A DNA stretch of 64,000 nucleotides, taken from positions 1,626,240 to 1,690,239 of the forward strand of contig JNVV01000001.1 of assembly GCA_000733355.1 (NCBI GenBank), read 5' to 3'. This document shows, in pieces, positions 24,569-35,653 of this stretch; position 1 is the first letter of the stretch; each line of letters opens with the position of its first letter. Source of the stretch: Falciphora oryzae. Its lineage: Eukaryota; Ascomycota; Sordariomycetes; Magnaporthales; Magnaporthaceae. The notes under the pieces were generated by a model. It was not told where the DNA came from, ran no database searches, and saw only the letters and a list, made by a program, of their open reading frames with translations. Position numbers and translations under genes: made by a program.

Positions 24569-25756
24569 TTCCTCTCTAACAAATCTAACTAAATGTGTTT
24601 CCACGTCGGCAACCGGGCTCCAATGCGGAACGATCGCATGGTTTCCGCTGTCTAATTGATTTCTCTTTTTTGGGCGATTTACTATCTGTCAACCCGGAGC
24701 CGGCCATGGTATTCGGGGATTGGCGGCACTTGCCGGCATTGGCTATATCCAGTTGGAGACGGACGGCTTGCGCGGGATGGGCTTCGGATTCGATAGACAA
24801 CCGAGTCCATCTCGAGTCTTGTTGGCGTCGCGACATTCAGCATGACCACAGGCGTTGGAGAGGGCGGCCAGACACACGCGGTTGCACCATTTTGTATCTC
24901 CTTTCTAAATCTACTAACGTCTTTCTTCACTTTGTTGTTCCTGCCTCTTTTGTCCCTTTACTTGTGTAACCCCCCACTGTGTTTCCTTGTCTTTTTTTGT
25001 TGCACTTGTATCATTCTCATTCTCAGTGATGGAACTTCATCTCAATGCGAGATTGGCCGTTGTGAGCTTCTCTGATCCTGCCGTCTGTACATAGTCGATA
25101 AATGGAGAAGAAGTCTTACAGGAGCCGGGATGCTTTCGGCCTTGAGCGAGATGATTGTGTAACAGACCGGTGCCGATTCACTTCGTCACTCATCGTCGGC
25201 TCGAGTTCGTATTCGCCGGGCTAGACCGAGACGACCAAAAATCGACAGACGCATGGGTTCTACACAGCCCCCGAACAAGCGACGTAATCTCTCGTGGGGG
25301 AAATGAGAGGTGGACCAAGCTCAACAACGGCCTTGCGGCGAACTTTGACAACTAATATTGAAAGCTGAGCGATTTACGGATTGGAAAGCACTAGGCAGGT
25401 TTACACAGCCTCCTCCATTTACGCCAAAAGAACAAAAGCTCAACCTAGTTTGCGCCTCTCCCCTGACACCGATAATGATGAAGGAAGGAAACGGCAAGCG
25501 ATCAAATTATTACAACCCGTTGTCTGCAGACCGAAGAAGCCAGGGACATGAGAACCCGATGATGTTCGGAAGCAACAACGCGAACGAAGAGATACGAATG
25601 CCTGACGAAGCGGAGAAGCGAGTGGAACAAAGTACTAGAGTGTAATAAAAATAAAAAGTAAAAAAAAAGGAGCCAAAAAGAGGAGAAAAGAAGAGGAGGG
25701 AAGAAGAATCAGACCAGAAAAAGAACAAGCAGGAAAGGAAAGCGAAAAGCCCAAAG
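24569..25756. other. Convergent 3' flanks of Flc gene and wetA
   Basis: The stretch is tail-to-tail between a plus and a minus gene, so mainly 3' UTRs and terminators. It is T-rich near 24890-25020 and A/G-rich near 25640-25700. No gene seen. Confidence 0.55.
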
Positions 25757-27997
25757 TCAGATGGCGATGCCCTCGTACTTCAACACCGAGACATCCCCGC
25801 CGACGGCCGAGAGGGCGTCGGCGAGGACCCTCTGCCGCTGCCTCTCGCGCTCGATGGTCTCGTACGTCTCCCTCTCGCGGCGCGCCTTTGTCTTTGCCGA
25901 GCCGCTGGGCGCGACGCCGGCCATGAGCACGTCGTGGTCCTGCGCCGTGTAGTTGACGAAGCCGAACGACGCCGACGGCGGCGGCGAAGGCGGCGCAGCA
26001 GCAGCAAAAGACCGGGCCGTCCCGCCGCCGCCGACGAGGTTGTTGGTCGACAGGGCCCTGCGCGGCACGCGGGACGGGGAGGCCGAGAATGAGTGGGCGC
26101 TGGCTGTTGTCGTTGATGGCATTACCAGCGCCGCCGCCACCGCGTCCTGGCTGCAGCTGCTGCTGACCTGCCGCGCCGTGGTGAAGGACCGCCGCTTCCG
26201 CACGGCCCCCGGCTGCGGCACGGCCGGGCCGGCCGACACGACGTCCCGGAGCGACTGCATCGAGGCGCTGCGGCGCTGCTGGTTGCCGGCGCGGGGCCCC
26301 GGGGACGGCGAGGTTGCGGAGCGCGGGCCCGAGCCGCTGCCCGAGGAGGCCTTGCGCGGGCTCGTCAGCGGCGGGGCGACGGCGGGGCCGCCGTTGCGGT
26401 GGCGCGCGCCCGAGCTCGGGGCGCGCGGCTTGGGGCGCCTGTAGAGGTGCGTGCTGCTGCTGCTGCTGCTGCTCATGCCGGCCCTGCCGCTGTGGTGCTG
26501 CCCGCTGCTGGGGCCGTCCGAGATCGTCATCGGCGCCGTCGCGAGGCCGGAGTGTTGCTGCTGCTGGTAGGCCATGGTGTAGTGGTACGCCAGGTCGCCG
26601 CCGTCCGGGGGCAGCGGGTACTGAGACTGCTGGGGCGGCTCGCGCTTCTGGACCGAGGCGTGCGGCGGGCCCCGCGGCTGCGGCATCTGGATCATCAGGC
26701 CGCCCGAGAGGTCCAGCTGCGACAGCGACACGGTCGGCCCGCCGCCGTGCCCGCGCCTCCTGGCCGCCACGGTCCCGGGCGGCGGGGCCTGCAGCTGCAG
26801 CTGCAGGTTGCGGTCGCGGCTGGCGGCGGCGGCGGCGGGCACGGGCGGCTGCTCCGAGGGCAGGCCGTCCCAGAACTGCTGCCGCTGCCCCTGGTGGACC
26901 TCGAACTGGGCGCCCGTCCACAGCGACGGGTCCACCGGGCCCGGGAGCGCCGCCCAGTTTGGGTTGGCTGCGAGGGCCTCGCGGGACGCCTTGTCGGCCG
27001 CGTCGATGACGCTCTCGGAGCCCAGCAGGGGCGTGGCCACGGGCGTCTCGGGGAGTACCATGTTGTGCTGGTGGTGGTGGCTGTGGTGCTTGTCCAGCTT
27101 GATGTGCTGCTGCTGCTGCAGGCCACTGGCGTCGCCAAAGGGGTCGTCGAGGCTGCTCCTGTCGATGACGAAGGGCTGGCCCTGGCTGTAGTGCTGGTGG
27201 TCGCTCGACGGCGGCGAGAGGGGGAAGGTGCCGTTGTTGTCATTGCGGCGGTCGTCCTCCTGCTTGGGCTGCTGCTGCTCCGTCTGGGTCCGCCTCTGGG
27301 GGGAGCGGCTCGGCCTCGCCAGGGTCGTGGCGGCCTTCTCGTAGATCTTGGAGCACATGCTGGTCAGGCGGCTGCTGCTGCCGGGCTTGGTGGGCGAGCC
27401 GCGCCTCGAGGCCGGGGCTGAGGCAGGCGGGGCGGCGACAGCGACGGGGCGGCGCGGGGAGCAGACGGAGAGGTCCTCGAGCCGGAGTATCTCCGAGTCG
27501 GAGACGGACCCGGGCGCGGCGGTCCCGAGGCCCCGGCTGGGCGACGACAGGTGCCGCCGGCGGTGCAGCTCCAGTTGTGCTTCTATTTGCTGCTGCTGTT
27601 TCTGCTGGTGGCGCTGCACGCCGAGATGGAACAGCTGTTGCTGGGAGAGGCGTCGCTGTGGCTCCTGCTGTTGTTCACCAGAACCTGCAGCTTCGTTGCT
27701 GAAAGGGTCGCGGTGCGCGTCTTCCTCGACCGGTATGCAGACAACGGCCTGCTCGTCAGACTTGTAGGAGATCGGAGGCGAGGTCTCGTCGTCGTTGGCC
27801 ATGTTGCTGTTCCCGTCGATGGAGAGGCGGAACATGTTGCGGTGCTCGACGTCGTCGGTCGACATGGAGTCGGTGGTGGTGGTGCTCCCGTCGAGGTTGA
27901 CGAAGGCGTCGAGGTCGAAAAAGTTGTAGCCGTCGCTGCTGCTGCCCATGGGCTCCTCCTCCCATAGGCCGGCTCCTGGCGGGTCTGCGGCGTTCAT
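25757..27997 (-). CDS. wetA: Developmental regulatory protein WetA
   Basis: WetA acts last in the BrlA-AbaA-WetA cascade and governs conidial wall maturation, trehalose and dormancy genes. This is a single exon of 746 residues. The N-terminus has the conserved acidic-aromatic box YNFFDLDAFVNLDGS. The middle is long, low-complexity and rich in Gln, His and Pro/Ser, with repeated CAG/CTG codon runs. The C-terminus holds the WetA signature, FGFVNYTAQDHDVLMAGVAP, SGSAKTKARRERE and a basic helix (ERERQRQRVLADAL). The ATG at 27997 was chosen because it directly precedes the N-terminal box; the frame is open further upstream to 28330 but reads as UTR. The large minus frame at 25635-26921 is a frameshifted shadow. 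Confidence 0.88.
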   Translation of the reverse strand: MNAADPPGAGLWEEEPMGSSSDGYNFFDLDAFVNLDGSTTTTDSMSTDDVEHRNMFRLSIDGNSNMANDDETSPPISYKSDEQAVVCIPVEEDAHRDPFSNEAAGSGEQQQEPQRRLSQQQLFHLGVQRHQQKQQQQIEAQLELHRRRHLSSPSRGLGTAAPGSVSDSEILRLEDLSVCSPRRPVAVAAPPASAPASRRGSPTKPGSSSRLTSMCSKIYEKAATTLARPSRSPQRRTQTEQQQPKQEDDRRNDNNGTFPLSPPSSDHQHYSQGQPFVIDRSSLDDPFGDASGLQQQQHIKLDKHHSHHHQHNMVLPETPVATPLLGSESVIDAADKASREALAANPNWAALPGPVDPSLWTGAQFEVHQGQRQQFWDGLPSEQPPVPAAAAASRDRNLQLQLQAPPPGTVAARRRGHGGGPTVSLSQLDLSGGLMIQMPQPRGPPHASVQKREPPQQSQYPLPPDGGDLAYHYTMAYQQQQHSGLATAPMTISDGPSSGQHHSGRAGMSSSSSSSTHLYRRPKPRAPSSGARHRNGGPAVAPPLTSPRKASSGSGSGPRSATSPSPGPRAGNQQRRSASMQSLRDVVSAGPAVPQPGAVRKRRSFTTARQVSSSCSQDAVAAALVMPSTTTASAHSFSASPSRVPRRALSTNNLVGGGGTARSFAAAAPPSPPPSASFGFVNYTAQDHDVLMAGVAPSGSAKTKARRERETYETIERERQRQRVLADALSAVGGDVSVLKYEGIAI

Positions 27998-28327
27998 TGT
28001 TCTTCCGCAACGAGAAAGACGCGGAGGGGGAGAGAGGGGGGAGCTTGCGTGGTTTGTGTGTGTAGAGCTAGCTTGCCGCCACCTTCTTTCTCTCCCTTCT
28101 TGCCTTGCCTTGCCCTGCTGCTTCTCTTCGTTTCTTCCTTTGGTTGGCTTTCTTCTTGTTGGCCCGCTCCTTGTTGCACTTGTCGAGCTTGTCACACGCA
28201 CGGAAAGACTGACGGGGAGATGATGAAGAAAGCAACCGGAATGGCTGTTGATGAAGAGTGTTGAGAAAGGAGGCAAAGAGTTTGGAGAGTGTGTGCCGAG
28301 CGAAACAACAGGACACAAGCCCATACA

Positions 28328-28334
28328 CAAGGGA
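28328..28334 (+). promoter_or_regulatory. Possible BrlA response element upstream of wetA
   Basis: CAAGGGA matches the published BRE consensus and lies about 330 bp upstream of the wetA start. BrlA/AbaA control of wetA is established in Aspergillus. Here it is inference from a short motif. Confidence 0.2.
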
Positions 28335-29035
28335 CTGCCTGTCGTATTGATACTCGCAATGTCTTCAACAAGCCCGCCAACGTCAACAAAACAGAGGCTG
28401 CGCTATGGCAACAGGAGATGGGATGGCGTTTCTTCTGCATGCTTGGGAACCACCGCCTCCTTATGAAGCCTGGGAATTTTTTTGGGAATGAGACCTGCCT
28501 CTACCCGTTCTGGTAGGGCTGCAGGAACCAAACTCGCACTCACACTCACACACACAGACTCTCTGTTATCCCTAGATCCCCGGGGTGTGCGAGGCGACGT
28601 GCATGAGACTTTTGGCCCCCCTCCTCCAAGCGGCCGGGTCGATCCACGGGCTGCTTCGAGCCGACCAATCCGTGACGTTCCTCCCTTCTCCGCAAAATCC
28701 GGGCCTTCACCTTCCTGTGACCGAGATTACCCACCGAGAGAAAGAGAGGGCGAGGCGGGAAACAGACGTGCAAACAAAGAAAAAAAAAAAGGATGGGGGC
28801 GTCGTGGAGGGAGAGGGATGGACGATGGCACGTGCCTGTGTGTTTTTTTGCGGAGGGGGCAGGTCCCTGAACAAAGGGCCGCTGGGATGCCCAGCGGAAT
28901 TTTCAGGAGAGAATTTGGCCAGGCAGGCATGGGTGGCAGGCAAGCAGAATGGCCTCTATCCGTAACCCAGTAACTGGTGGGCGCATCACTGGCATGCAGC
29001 CTCATCTTGGGCCAAAGCCACCAGACCTTGACCTT

Positions 29036-29037
<2 letters not shown>

Positions 29038-29069
<32 letters not shown>
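29038..29069. repeat. T32 homopolymer
   Basis: Uninterrupted run of 32 T in the wetA upstream region. Length may be unreliable in sequencing. Confidence 0.9.
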
Positions 29070-30151
29070 CATTCCACCCAGCATTCTGGTCCTCCCATAG
29101 TGGACAAGGATGCCGTTTGAGCCCCAAAAAGAAGGGACCAGCTAAATGACCCAAGTTACGTCGATTCTTCCATGGCTGTTGGATCGAAGGGAGGAGGGCG
29201 GCCGGGCATCCGAGCAACCGTCCCTCCAGCAGAAAAAAAAAAAAAAAAAGAACACCCCTTAGCATCGCCCGTCAGCTGCTGCTGGGATCACGGGAACGAT
29301 CTCGAATGCCAGACGGACACCATCTTTCCTCTTTTTCCCCGAGCCATCGTCGCCCTTGCGGAGTCCCGTGCGGTGGCTGTTTCGCTTCTGCATATGCCAG
29401 TCATTCTTCTTTGAGCTGTTTTCGTCAGCCAATCGCAGCACATGGATCCCGGCTAGCCGATCCCTATTCGTCGGCCTCTCCGTGATCCAGACCTGGACGA
29501 GAGACAGCAGCCATCATCGACGATATCATGAACAAAGAGAGAGGCCATTTTCGTCCGGCCGGCACCGGAAAGGGACGGCTAGTCGAGCACCCCCGCAACA
29601 TCACAGATGCCAGGTCCAGAATGACGACCCCAGTGCCCTCTCGTTGACAACTACCCTGAGAAAACTGTCGCCGGTTGCGTGTCTATTATCCCGTGCGCCA
29701 AGTCCCAAGGCTCAAACCTAGATACATATGTTTAGAAAATCGTGAATGTATATATAGACAGTCCGTTCAGGGGTCCGGTCTGTCCTGTATGAATCGTATC
29801 GCTAATGCAGATAACTCTAGAAAATTCCAGCTCATCTCGTCGGCATCCATGGCTTCCGTGAACGCCATGCATATGCTGCCACGCATCCGCCCCGAGGCTA
29901 ATGCAGGCAAGGTAAGACGAACGTAATATGCGCAAAACAAAAGGGTATATACCACCGCCCAAAATGACGAGACAAATAAGGAGAGAAAAAAAGTGTAAAG
30001 AGAAAACAGACAAGGAGGGACTTGTAGACATGTTGTGTAAAGTGGTGGCGGCGCTAAAAAGCGCTAAATTGGTAGGGAAAGCGCTGTAGCTGACTGTGAC
30101 ACGCCGAGCACGATCGAGCTTGCTAAGCTGAGGCCGGCATTAAAACCTCTT

Positions 30152-31261
30152 TCAAGGTGTGGCGGTAGGAAGGTGGGAATCAGGAGCAGTGCTCGAGGTT
30201 GTGGGCGCGGAGGGGACGGCCACTGACGGTGTTGGTGCCGCCGCCGAGGCCCGGGGAGCGCCACCACGGCCGCTGGTCTTGCCGGGGTCCTCGCCCGTTT
30301 TCCTCCGCTTGCGCATGCGCGGCTTGCTCAGCACCACGTTTGGGCACCGCAGCGCCACCTCTTGCGACGTGTAGTGCATGCGCGCCAGGCCGTTCTTGCG
30401 TATGCCCGCAGGCGTCTTGGCCGCGCGCAGCAGCGCCGCCGTCTCGCGCTCCTTCTGCCACATCTGCCACGCCTCTTCGCCGTCCTCCTCCCCCGAGTCC
30501 GCCTCGATAATTCCGACGCATCCCTCGCTGGGGAGCGGCTGGGGTCGAGATGGTGCAGGTGCTGCTGTCGGCGCTGCGACTAGGCTGTTTGCGCTCGCGC
30601 CGGCTACGGGTGTGGTTGGAGTCGTCGTGGCGGAGATGGGAGCAGCTGCGCTACTCGGGGCGGCGGGCGCATCGGTCGAGGGGGGAATCACTGTGGCCGT
30701 TGGGCGCGCCGCGGCCGTCCTTGAGAGGGACGGCCTGCGCACGTTACACTGATCTGCCCTCGCCATCATGTCCTCCAGAAGAGATAATATCCTGGTTTTG
30801 TCGGCGGGGCCGCCGCGACGCATGAGCCTCAAGTGTTGGGCCCTGCTCAGCCCTTGGAGGTCGGATATCGATTCGGGTATCTCGTCGGCGGCAACCTGCG
30901 TGGGGGAATCCCCCGCGGCACGGATCGGCACACCCCGAAGCTGGTCCGTCTGGTCCGTCTCGCCTTGGCCGCCCAGGTCGCGCATGTCAACGTCCGAGGG
31001 AGACCGCGGTGCCGTTGCCGGTGTCGAGGCGTATTCAGGGCGGTCATCTTCGATATCGGGCCAAAGGTTTTGCCTGTTTAGTCTGGTGATCAGGCTGCTC
31101 ATCCCAGCGGTCCGGGAGGCAGCCGGACTTGGGCCAAGCCTCGGTTCATCCAAGGACGCGGGGGAGGGCGGGCATGACGACTGTCCCGCGTCCGGCATCG
31201 AGTCGTCATCGACAAGCGGGCCGTTGTTGGCCGTGCGGCTGTGGAGAGAGTCTGAAGACAT
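30152..31261 (-). CDS. Unrecognised, largely disordered protein
   Basis: Single open frame of 369 residues starting MSSDSLHSRTANNG. I do not recognise a family. The sequence is rich in Ala, Pro, Ser and Thr. More ordered stretches are SLITRLNRQNLWPDIEDD near 55-72, ESISDLQGLSRAQHLRLMRR near 130-150, and GEEAWQMWQKERETAALLRA near 260-280. A basic C-terminal part (SKPRMRKRRKTGED) could be a nuclear localisation signal. The consistent codon pattern and these amphipathic stretches argue for a real gene; the absence of a known domain keeps confidence moderate. Confidence 0.5.
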   Translation of the reverse strand: MSSDSLHSRTANNGPLVDDDSMPDAGQSSCPPSPASLDEPRLGPSPAASRTAGMSSLITRLNRQNLWPDIEDDRPEYASTPATAPRSPSDVDMRDLGGQGETDQTDQLRGVPIRAAGDSPTQVAADEIPESISDLQGLSRAQHLRLMRRGGPADKTRILSLLEDMMARADQCNVRRPSLSRTAAARPTATVIPPSTDAPAAPSSAAAPISATTTPTTPVAGASANSLVAAPTAAPAPSRPQPLPSEGCVGIIEADSGEEDGEEAWQMWQKERETAALLRAAKTPAGIRKNGLARMHYTSQEVALRCPNVVLSKPRMRKRRKTGEDPGKTSGRGGAPRASAAAPTPSVAVPSAPTTSSTAPDSHLPTATP

Positions 31262-34200
31262 GACGCTGCGGCGGGACTACCGCTTCTGAAGGCCGCTGGC
31301 GCCCTCGTTTCCGTCTGCGGAACCGTAGTGGCAGTTGAAACGGGTGGGATTTCTCGTCCACAATGTGTTCCATGGCAGAGCCGGCCACAGCGCTGGTCGG
31401 TCAGGCCGATGGTTTTCTGGTTGACTTGGGTTGATCTATTATGCTGGCACCGTGCCTGGCATTGAAGCTCGGCCAGGCAGGCGCTTCGCGAAGCACCCGA
31501 GCCAGAGGCTTGGCCCCTCTCTTTTTGTTTGTTCTGTTCCTCTCGCGGCAACACAATGTAGCGCAAAAGAAACAGGTGCTGGCGGCCGTTACAATCCGTT
31601 GTACGCCATGGTAGACCCAGCAGTAAGGTTCGACGACGGTTGGGCGGGCGCTTGGGCTGGTGTCATAGGAAACAGTGACACGAACACGGCTTCGTCGCAA
31701 AGGGGTGTGCGGCAGTCGGAGAGGAAGCAGCTGGTGGAGGGCCATGAGGCCAAGAAGAAGGGAGCGAAGGACGGGATATGCGCTACTGCTGCAGGGCGCG
31801 CTTGGCAGTCTATAACAGCATAGTGCCCTCCCTAAACCCTGCTGGCCCCAGGGGGAGCGGCTAACGGCAAGCGAGAGCAGGTGGGCTAAGTGGGGGTGGA
31901 GCTAGCTGGAGAAAGCAGGTCGGATGCAGGTGAGAAAAGCCCCTACCTTCCTGACGGGTTCCCAGAGGGCGTTTCCCGTCTGCTGTGGAGTCGTCCATGG
32001 CTGTGTTTGTTTCTGCAAAGGTCGATAGTTGGCTGGACCTGTCAGTGGCACACCATGAGAGACCAAACCATCGGGATTTGACTCGAGCGTCCAGCAAGAA
32101 TCGAGGCCAGCACGCCAGCCCCCTGGTTTCATGGAAGCTGCTGCGCAGGAGCGAAAGGCACAGTGCAAGCGCAGCCCGGTGAGCTTGAGGCGCTCCAATT
32201 CGAACTTCAAGCAGGCTAATAAACGACAAAGCCTGCAAGTGCTCACTCACCCAGTGTCTCGGGCCCACCGTCGCTGTTACACGAGGTGGCTGAGCGGCCA
32301 GTTGAACAGCTGATGGCAGGCACGTGCCCGGGCAGGCAGCTCTTTCCTTCTTGTTTTCTTCCGGGTTGTTTCCCCCGAGAACTGGCTGCCCCGCGAACAA
32401 CGCCACCTCAATATAGGGAGGCACCTTCTGTTTGCCTCCCTCTTCAGGCTGTCTCGGCCGGGAAGCTGACGGCGGACCATTGAAGGGCTCCATTTGGAGT
32501 GGAACCAGCGTGTCAGGCGCACAGTGCACCGAGACAGGCAACCCGATGATGGTTCGATAGTTTTTAGATGGTCGCTGTCCTCGCTTCTGGTGTTGCGCTG
32601 GTCGGCCGGCGCCTGCCTGTGCACAGCCAGCCAAAAAAAAAAAGGCAGCGAGTCAGTGCCCCCGTTCGTCTGAACCGAGGAATCGCCATGACGCATAAAC
32701 AAACAGGCAGCGTCTGCGCTGGGCCCGTCAATCAGCCTTGGGTCAGAGTTTCGTTTGGCTTCCCCTGACTGGACCGTTTTCGTCCGTGTCTGCGGATGGT
32801 GTCTGGGACCCTCCCACTGCCTCGGGCCCGGGTCTCCATTTTGAGGCGACGGGCCGTTGAGGACCCAGGTGCCGACGTGTCGGGTGCTGGGATCAATCAA
32901 TAAGAAAGCCCGAGGGACTGCCTGCTGGACCGTGCTCTCTCGGGTTATTGAGAGAAGGCCATGGAGTTTGGCCAGTTCGGCTGCCTCGTGTTTGTTTGCT
33001 CACCCATGGCTTGAGGGTGGCGTCCGCACACCATCTCGTCTTCACCATCTGCTGCTCTAACCTACCTCGGAATCCTCGAATATTGATTGCTGTTTGAACT
33101 TCTCAAATTACTCGCCGTCCCGCCCGGCACGGGAGGTCTTATCGGAAAAGCCAACGCAGCACATTCGATTGGAGGAACCTTGGCCCTCTGTGTGAGTGGG
33201 GTTCACCAGCGATGCTGACGACTCCAAGGGTCTTGCAGTCTTGCATGAGGAGGCGCCTGTCGCTGCTCCCGTCCCTCCCGTGACAGAATATCCGTTTTTG
33301 CCGCCGATGGTGTGCAACAGGAGCCGACCTCGCCCCGGGCTTATCGAGCTGATACCAAGGCCCTGGAGAGGAGGGGACATGACGAGGATGGGCGGGCTAT
33401 GAGGGCAGATGCGAGGAGTGCTCGGGTGGTGGCGACGGAAAGTGCTGAGCCGAGCAGGCAGAGGAAACTACTGCGACGACACCAAGCAACCAAGGGAGCC
33501 GGCCCATTGATCACTGATCATCCAGAGCACATAAGTAATGTGCCGTTTATTATACCCTCGCGCCACGTAGCCGGCAGTCCCAAGACAGTGACAAGTCCCC
33601 GCACGAATCATTCTTCCTTTGCCTTTCTCTTGATGCTTTCTCGGCCTGGTCTAGACTGTCTGGGCCTTGGGCACTGCGTCGGAGGGTTGGCAGCCCGGCT
33701 GGCCACTGAAAACAGCCAGCGCGGCGCTGGGCTTTCCCCCGTCTGGCCGGTGTAACTCGGTACTTTGTTTTCGCCAAGCCCCCGTGCCGAGCTGGTGGTG
33801 GTCATGCATGACCGACACCACGACCGATTCGCCCCAGCGAGACGAGCGCGCCCAGGAGCTTGGGTTTTGTGTTTCGCTCTGCTCGGCGGTTCTGGCTGTT
33901 TGCTTCCTGCTCGCTCTAGGCCTGCCATGGTCGTAGCGCGAAAACCAAGGAAGCGCTATCAATAATTGACGCGACTCCGGAAACGGCCAAGCTGACTGCT
34001 GGCCCAAGGGAATCTCGGGGGCCCCAATCGCTCCTGCCCCTCCCAAGAAACAAAGAAGGTTGTGGGGGGGGGGGGGGGAGGCAAATATTTGGGGCAGCCG
34101 CCAAGTCGGAGATCACATAGCGCCCAAGGCGAGCTGGCGTCCCGGCCTTATGTATGCCCAGCGGTTGGCGCTCGTTCCAGGGGAGGGTTTTGGGCTGGTC

Positions 34201-35653
34201 TTGTCGCTGCGCGCGTCCGGCGCCAGGACGGCAACGTGACATCGCCTGGCCGCTCCCCCCAGGCGTCGGTGTGACTCTGGATTCGGGGAGGAGACAGCGC
34301 TGAATGGCACGGCACGCATTGAGTGCATGCCGCCAAGCGTCCCTTCGTCACCCGCGGGCTGCGCTCCCTCGTGCTCCAAGCGTCTTGGGCCTCGCTCGTT
34401 TTCACGCTCCCAAGACTCTCTTCTCTCCCGTTACAGGGGGCCGGGCTTGGGTCAATCCCCGCCACACAGGCTCATTCCCACCAGCGGTGCCCTGCGGATC
34501 GTTCGATTTCGCGACCAATTAGACAGGGATCTGCAGAAAAAGGCATTGAATCAATACTTGGTCCAGCACACGCTCGAATTTCTTCTCGCAGTCTTTGGGC
34601 TGGACAACTTTGAAGTGAAGATGGGCAAGAAGAGAACGAATAAGACCAAAAAAGAGATACACGCCGTGCCCCGTAAACAGGGCTTGCGCTCCCCTCCAAC
34701 CAAGCCCTGCCGGCATTCCAGTGGCTTGCCCAAGCCCGATTCCCCATCCATGTCTCGCGCTCCCCCATCCGACTTGGACGCTGGCTCGCCCGCCGAGAGT
34801 TGCCAAGTATGAGGGCCAAGTGCCAAGTTGGGAGCATTGTCGTCGCCCGCCGCGCTCCGTTTGCCTGGGCTGTTTCCTCTCAAGTGATCGTCTTCTCTTG
34901 GGGCTTCTTGTCTTCTCGTCGGACTCGGTTCTACGGCATAGGTGCCTTTTCTTGGTGTGCTCGTGTGTGCGTTTTTGTTGGCGGTTCCTTTCCTAAGAGC
35001 TAGAGGCTTTCCCCAAGACCCAGAGGCAGTTATCAGCTGGCGCAGTCCGCCTGCCGCCGACGCCATTTCCATCTCGTCTCCTCTTCCTTTCTTCATCGAG
35101 GGAATCAATTAATCCCGTAGTCGCCAGATCCGATTCCTGCTGCGGCATTTGCCGGCTGTTTGTTGCATCTTCCTCTGCGATTTCGTTGACGTCGCCCGCA
35201 GCCCGGCGGCTCCCCCACCTGCCCGACGCCAGAATTCGCCATCGCAATCATCACCATGATGGCCAGACGCCCATGACGAACTGAGCCAAATTCCCTTTGA
35301 CGACGGCCCACGTTGCTGCTTATCTATTACCAGCCGCTCGTCGCCCACGGCGAGCAGGAGGGTGCTGAGAAAGCCTCTATCGGGGTTCCACTCGTATTTT
35401 TGGTGCCCCTTTTTGGATGGCATCAGTGGTTGCCGCCCCATATAAAGTTTTAGTTCCAAGTCTCCGCGCCACCACATCACCATAGCAAGGAGGAGGAGGG
35501 AAAAAAAAAAAAAAAAGACTCGCTACTATTCCTGGCACAAAAATCCTCCCCCGGCCTGCCCTCTCACTTTTGTAGGCTGGGGTGTGGTGAGCCTGCAAGG
35601 AAAAGAGGAAGAGTAAAAAAAAAAAAAAAAAAGAGAGAACGAGAAGGACGGTG
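31262..35653. other. 4.4-kb intergenic region, no gene seen
   Basis: This is the longest gene-free stretch, between two divergent genes. It holds a G15 run (34064-34078), A16 (35501-35516) and A18 (35615-35632) tracts just before the BTB gene. Frames up to 257 codons occur on both strands but lack domains and conserved splice structure. It may contain unannotated non-coding transcripts or remote promoters. Confidence 0.45.
34064..34078. repeat. G15 homopolymer
   Basis: Uninterrupted run of 15 G. It could form a quadruplex or be a length-uncertain tract. Confidence 0.85.

Larger units (their letters stand above)
27998..30151. other. Intergenic upstream of wetA
   Basis: Contains the wetA promoter and leader. 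A CAAGGGA at 28328-28334 fits the BrlA response element consensus (C/A)(A/G)AGGG(G/A), though a 7-mer can occur by chance. Homopolymers include T32 at 29038-29069 and A17 at 29233-29249. No gene recognised. Confidence 0.45.

Noticed and set aside
25635..26921. 428-codon minus frame rich in Arg, Ala and Gly
   Set aside because: Frameshifted shadow of the wetA coding region.
29038..29249. T32 and A17 tracts as ends of a retroposon
   Set aside because: No coding remnant, inverted repeats or target-site duplication could be seen between or around them.
32280..32345. tRNA-like A-box (GTGGCTGAGCGGCC)
   Set aside because: No matching B-box or cloverleaf could be built; no tRNA or rRNA gene was found in the window.
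31861..32634. 257-codon minus frame
   Set aside because: No domain, atypical composition, no conserved splice sites.
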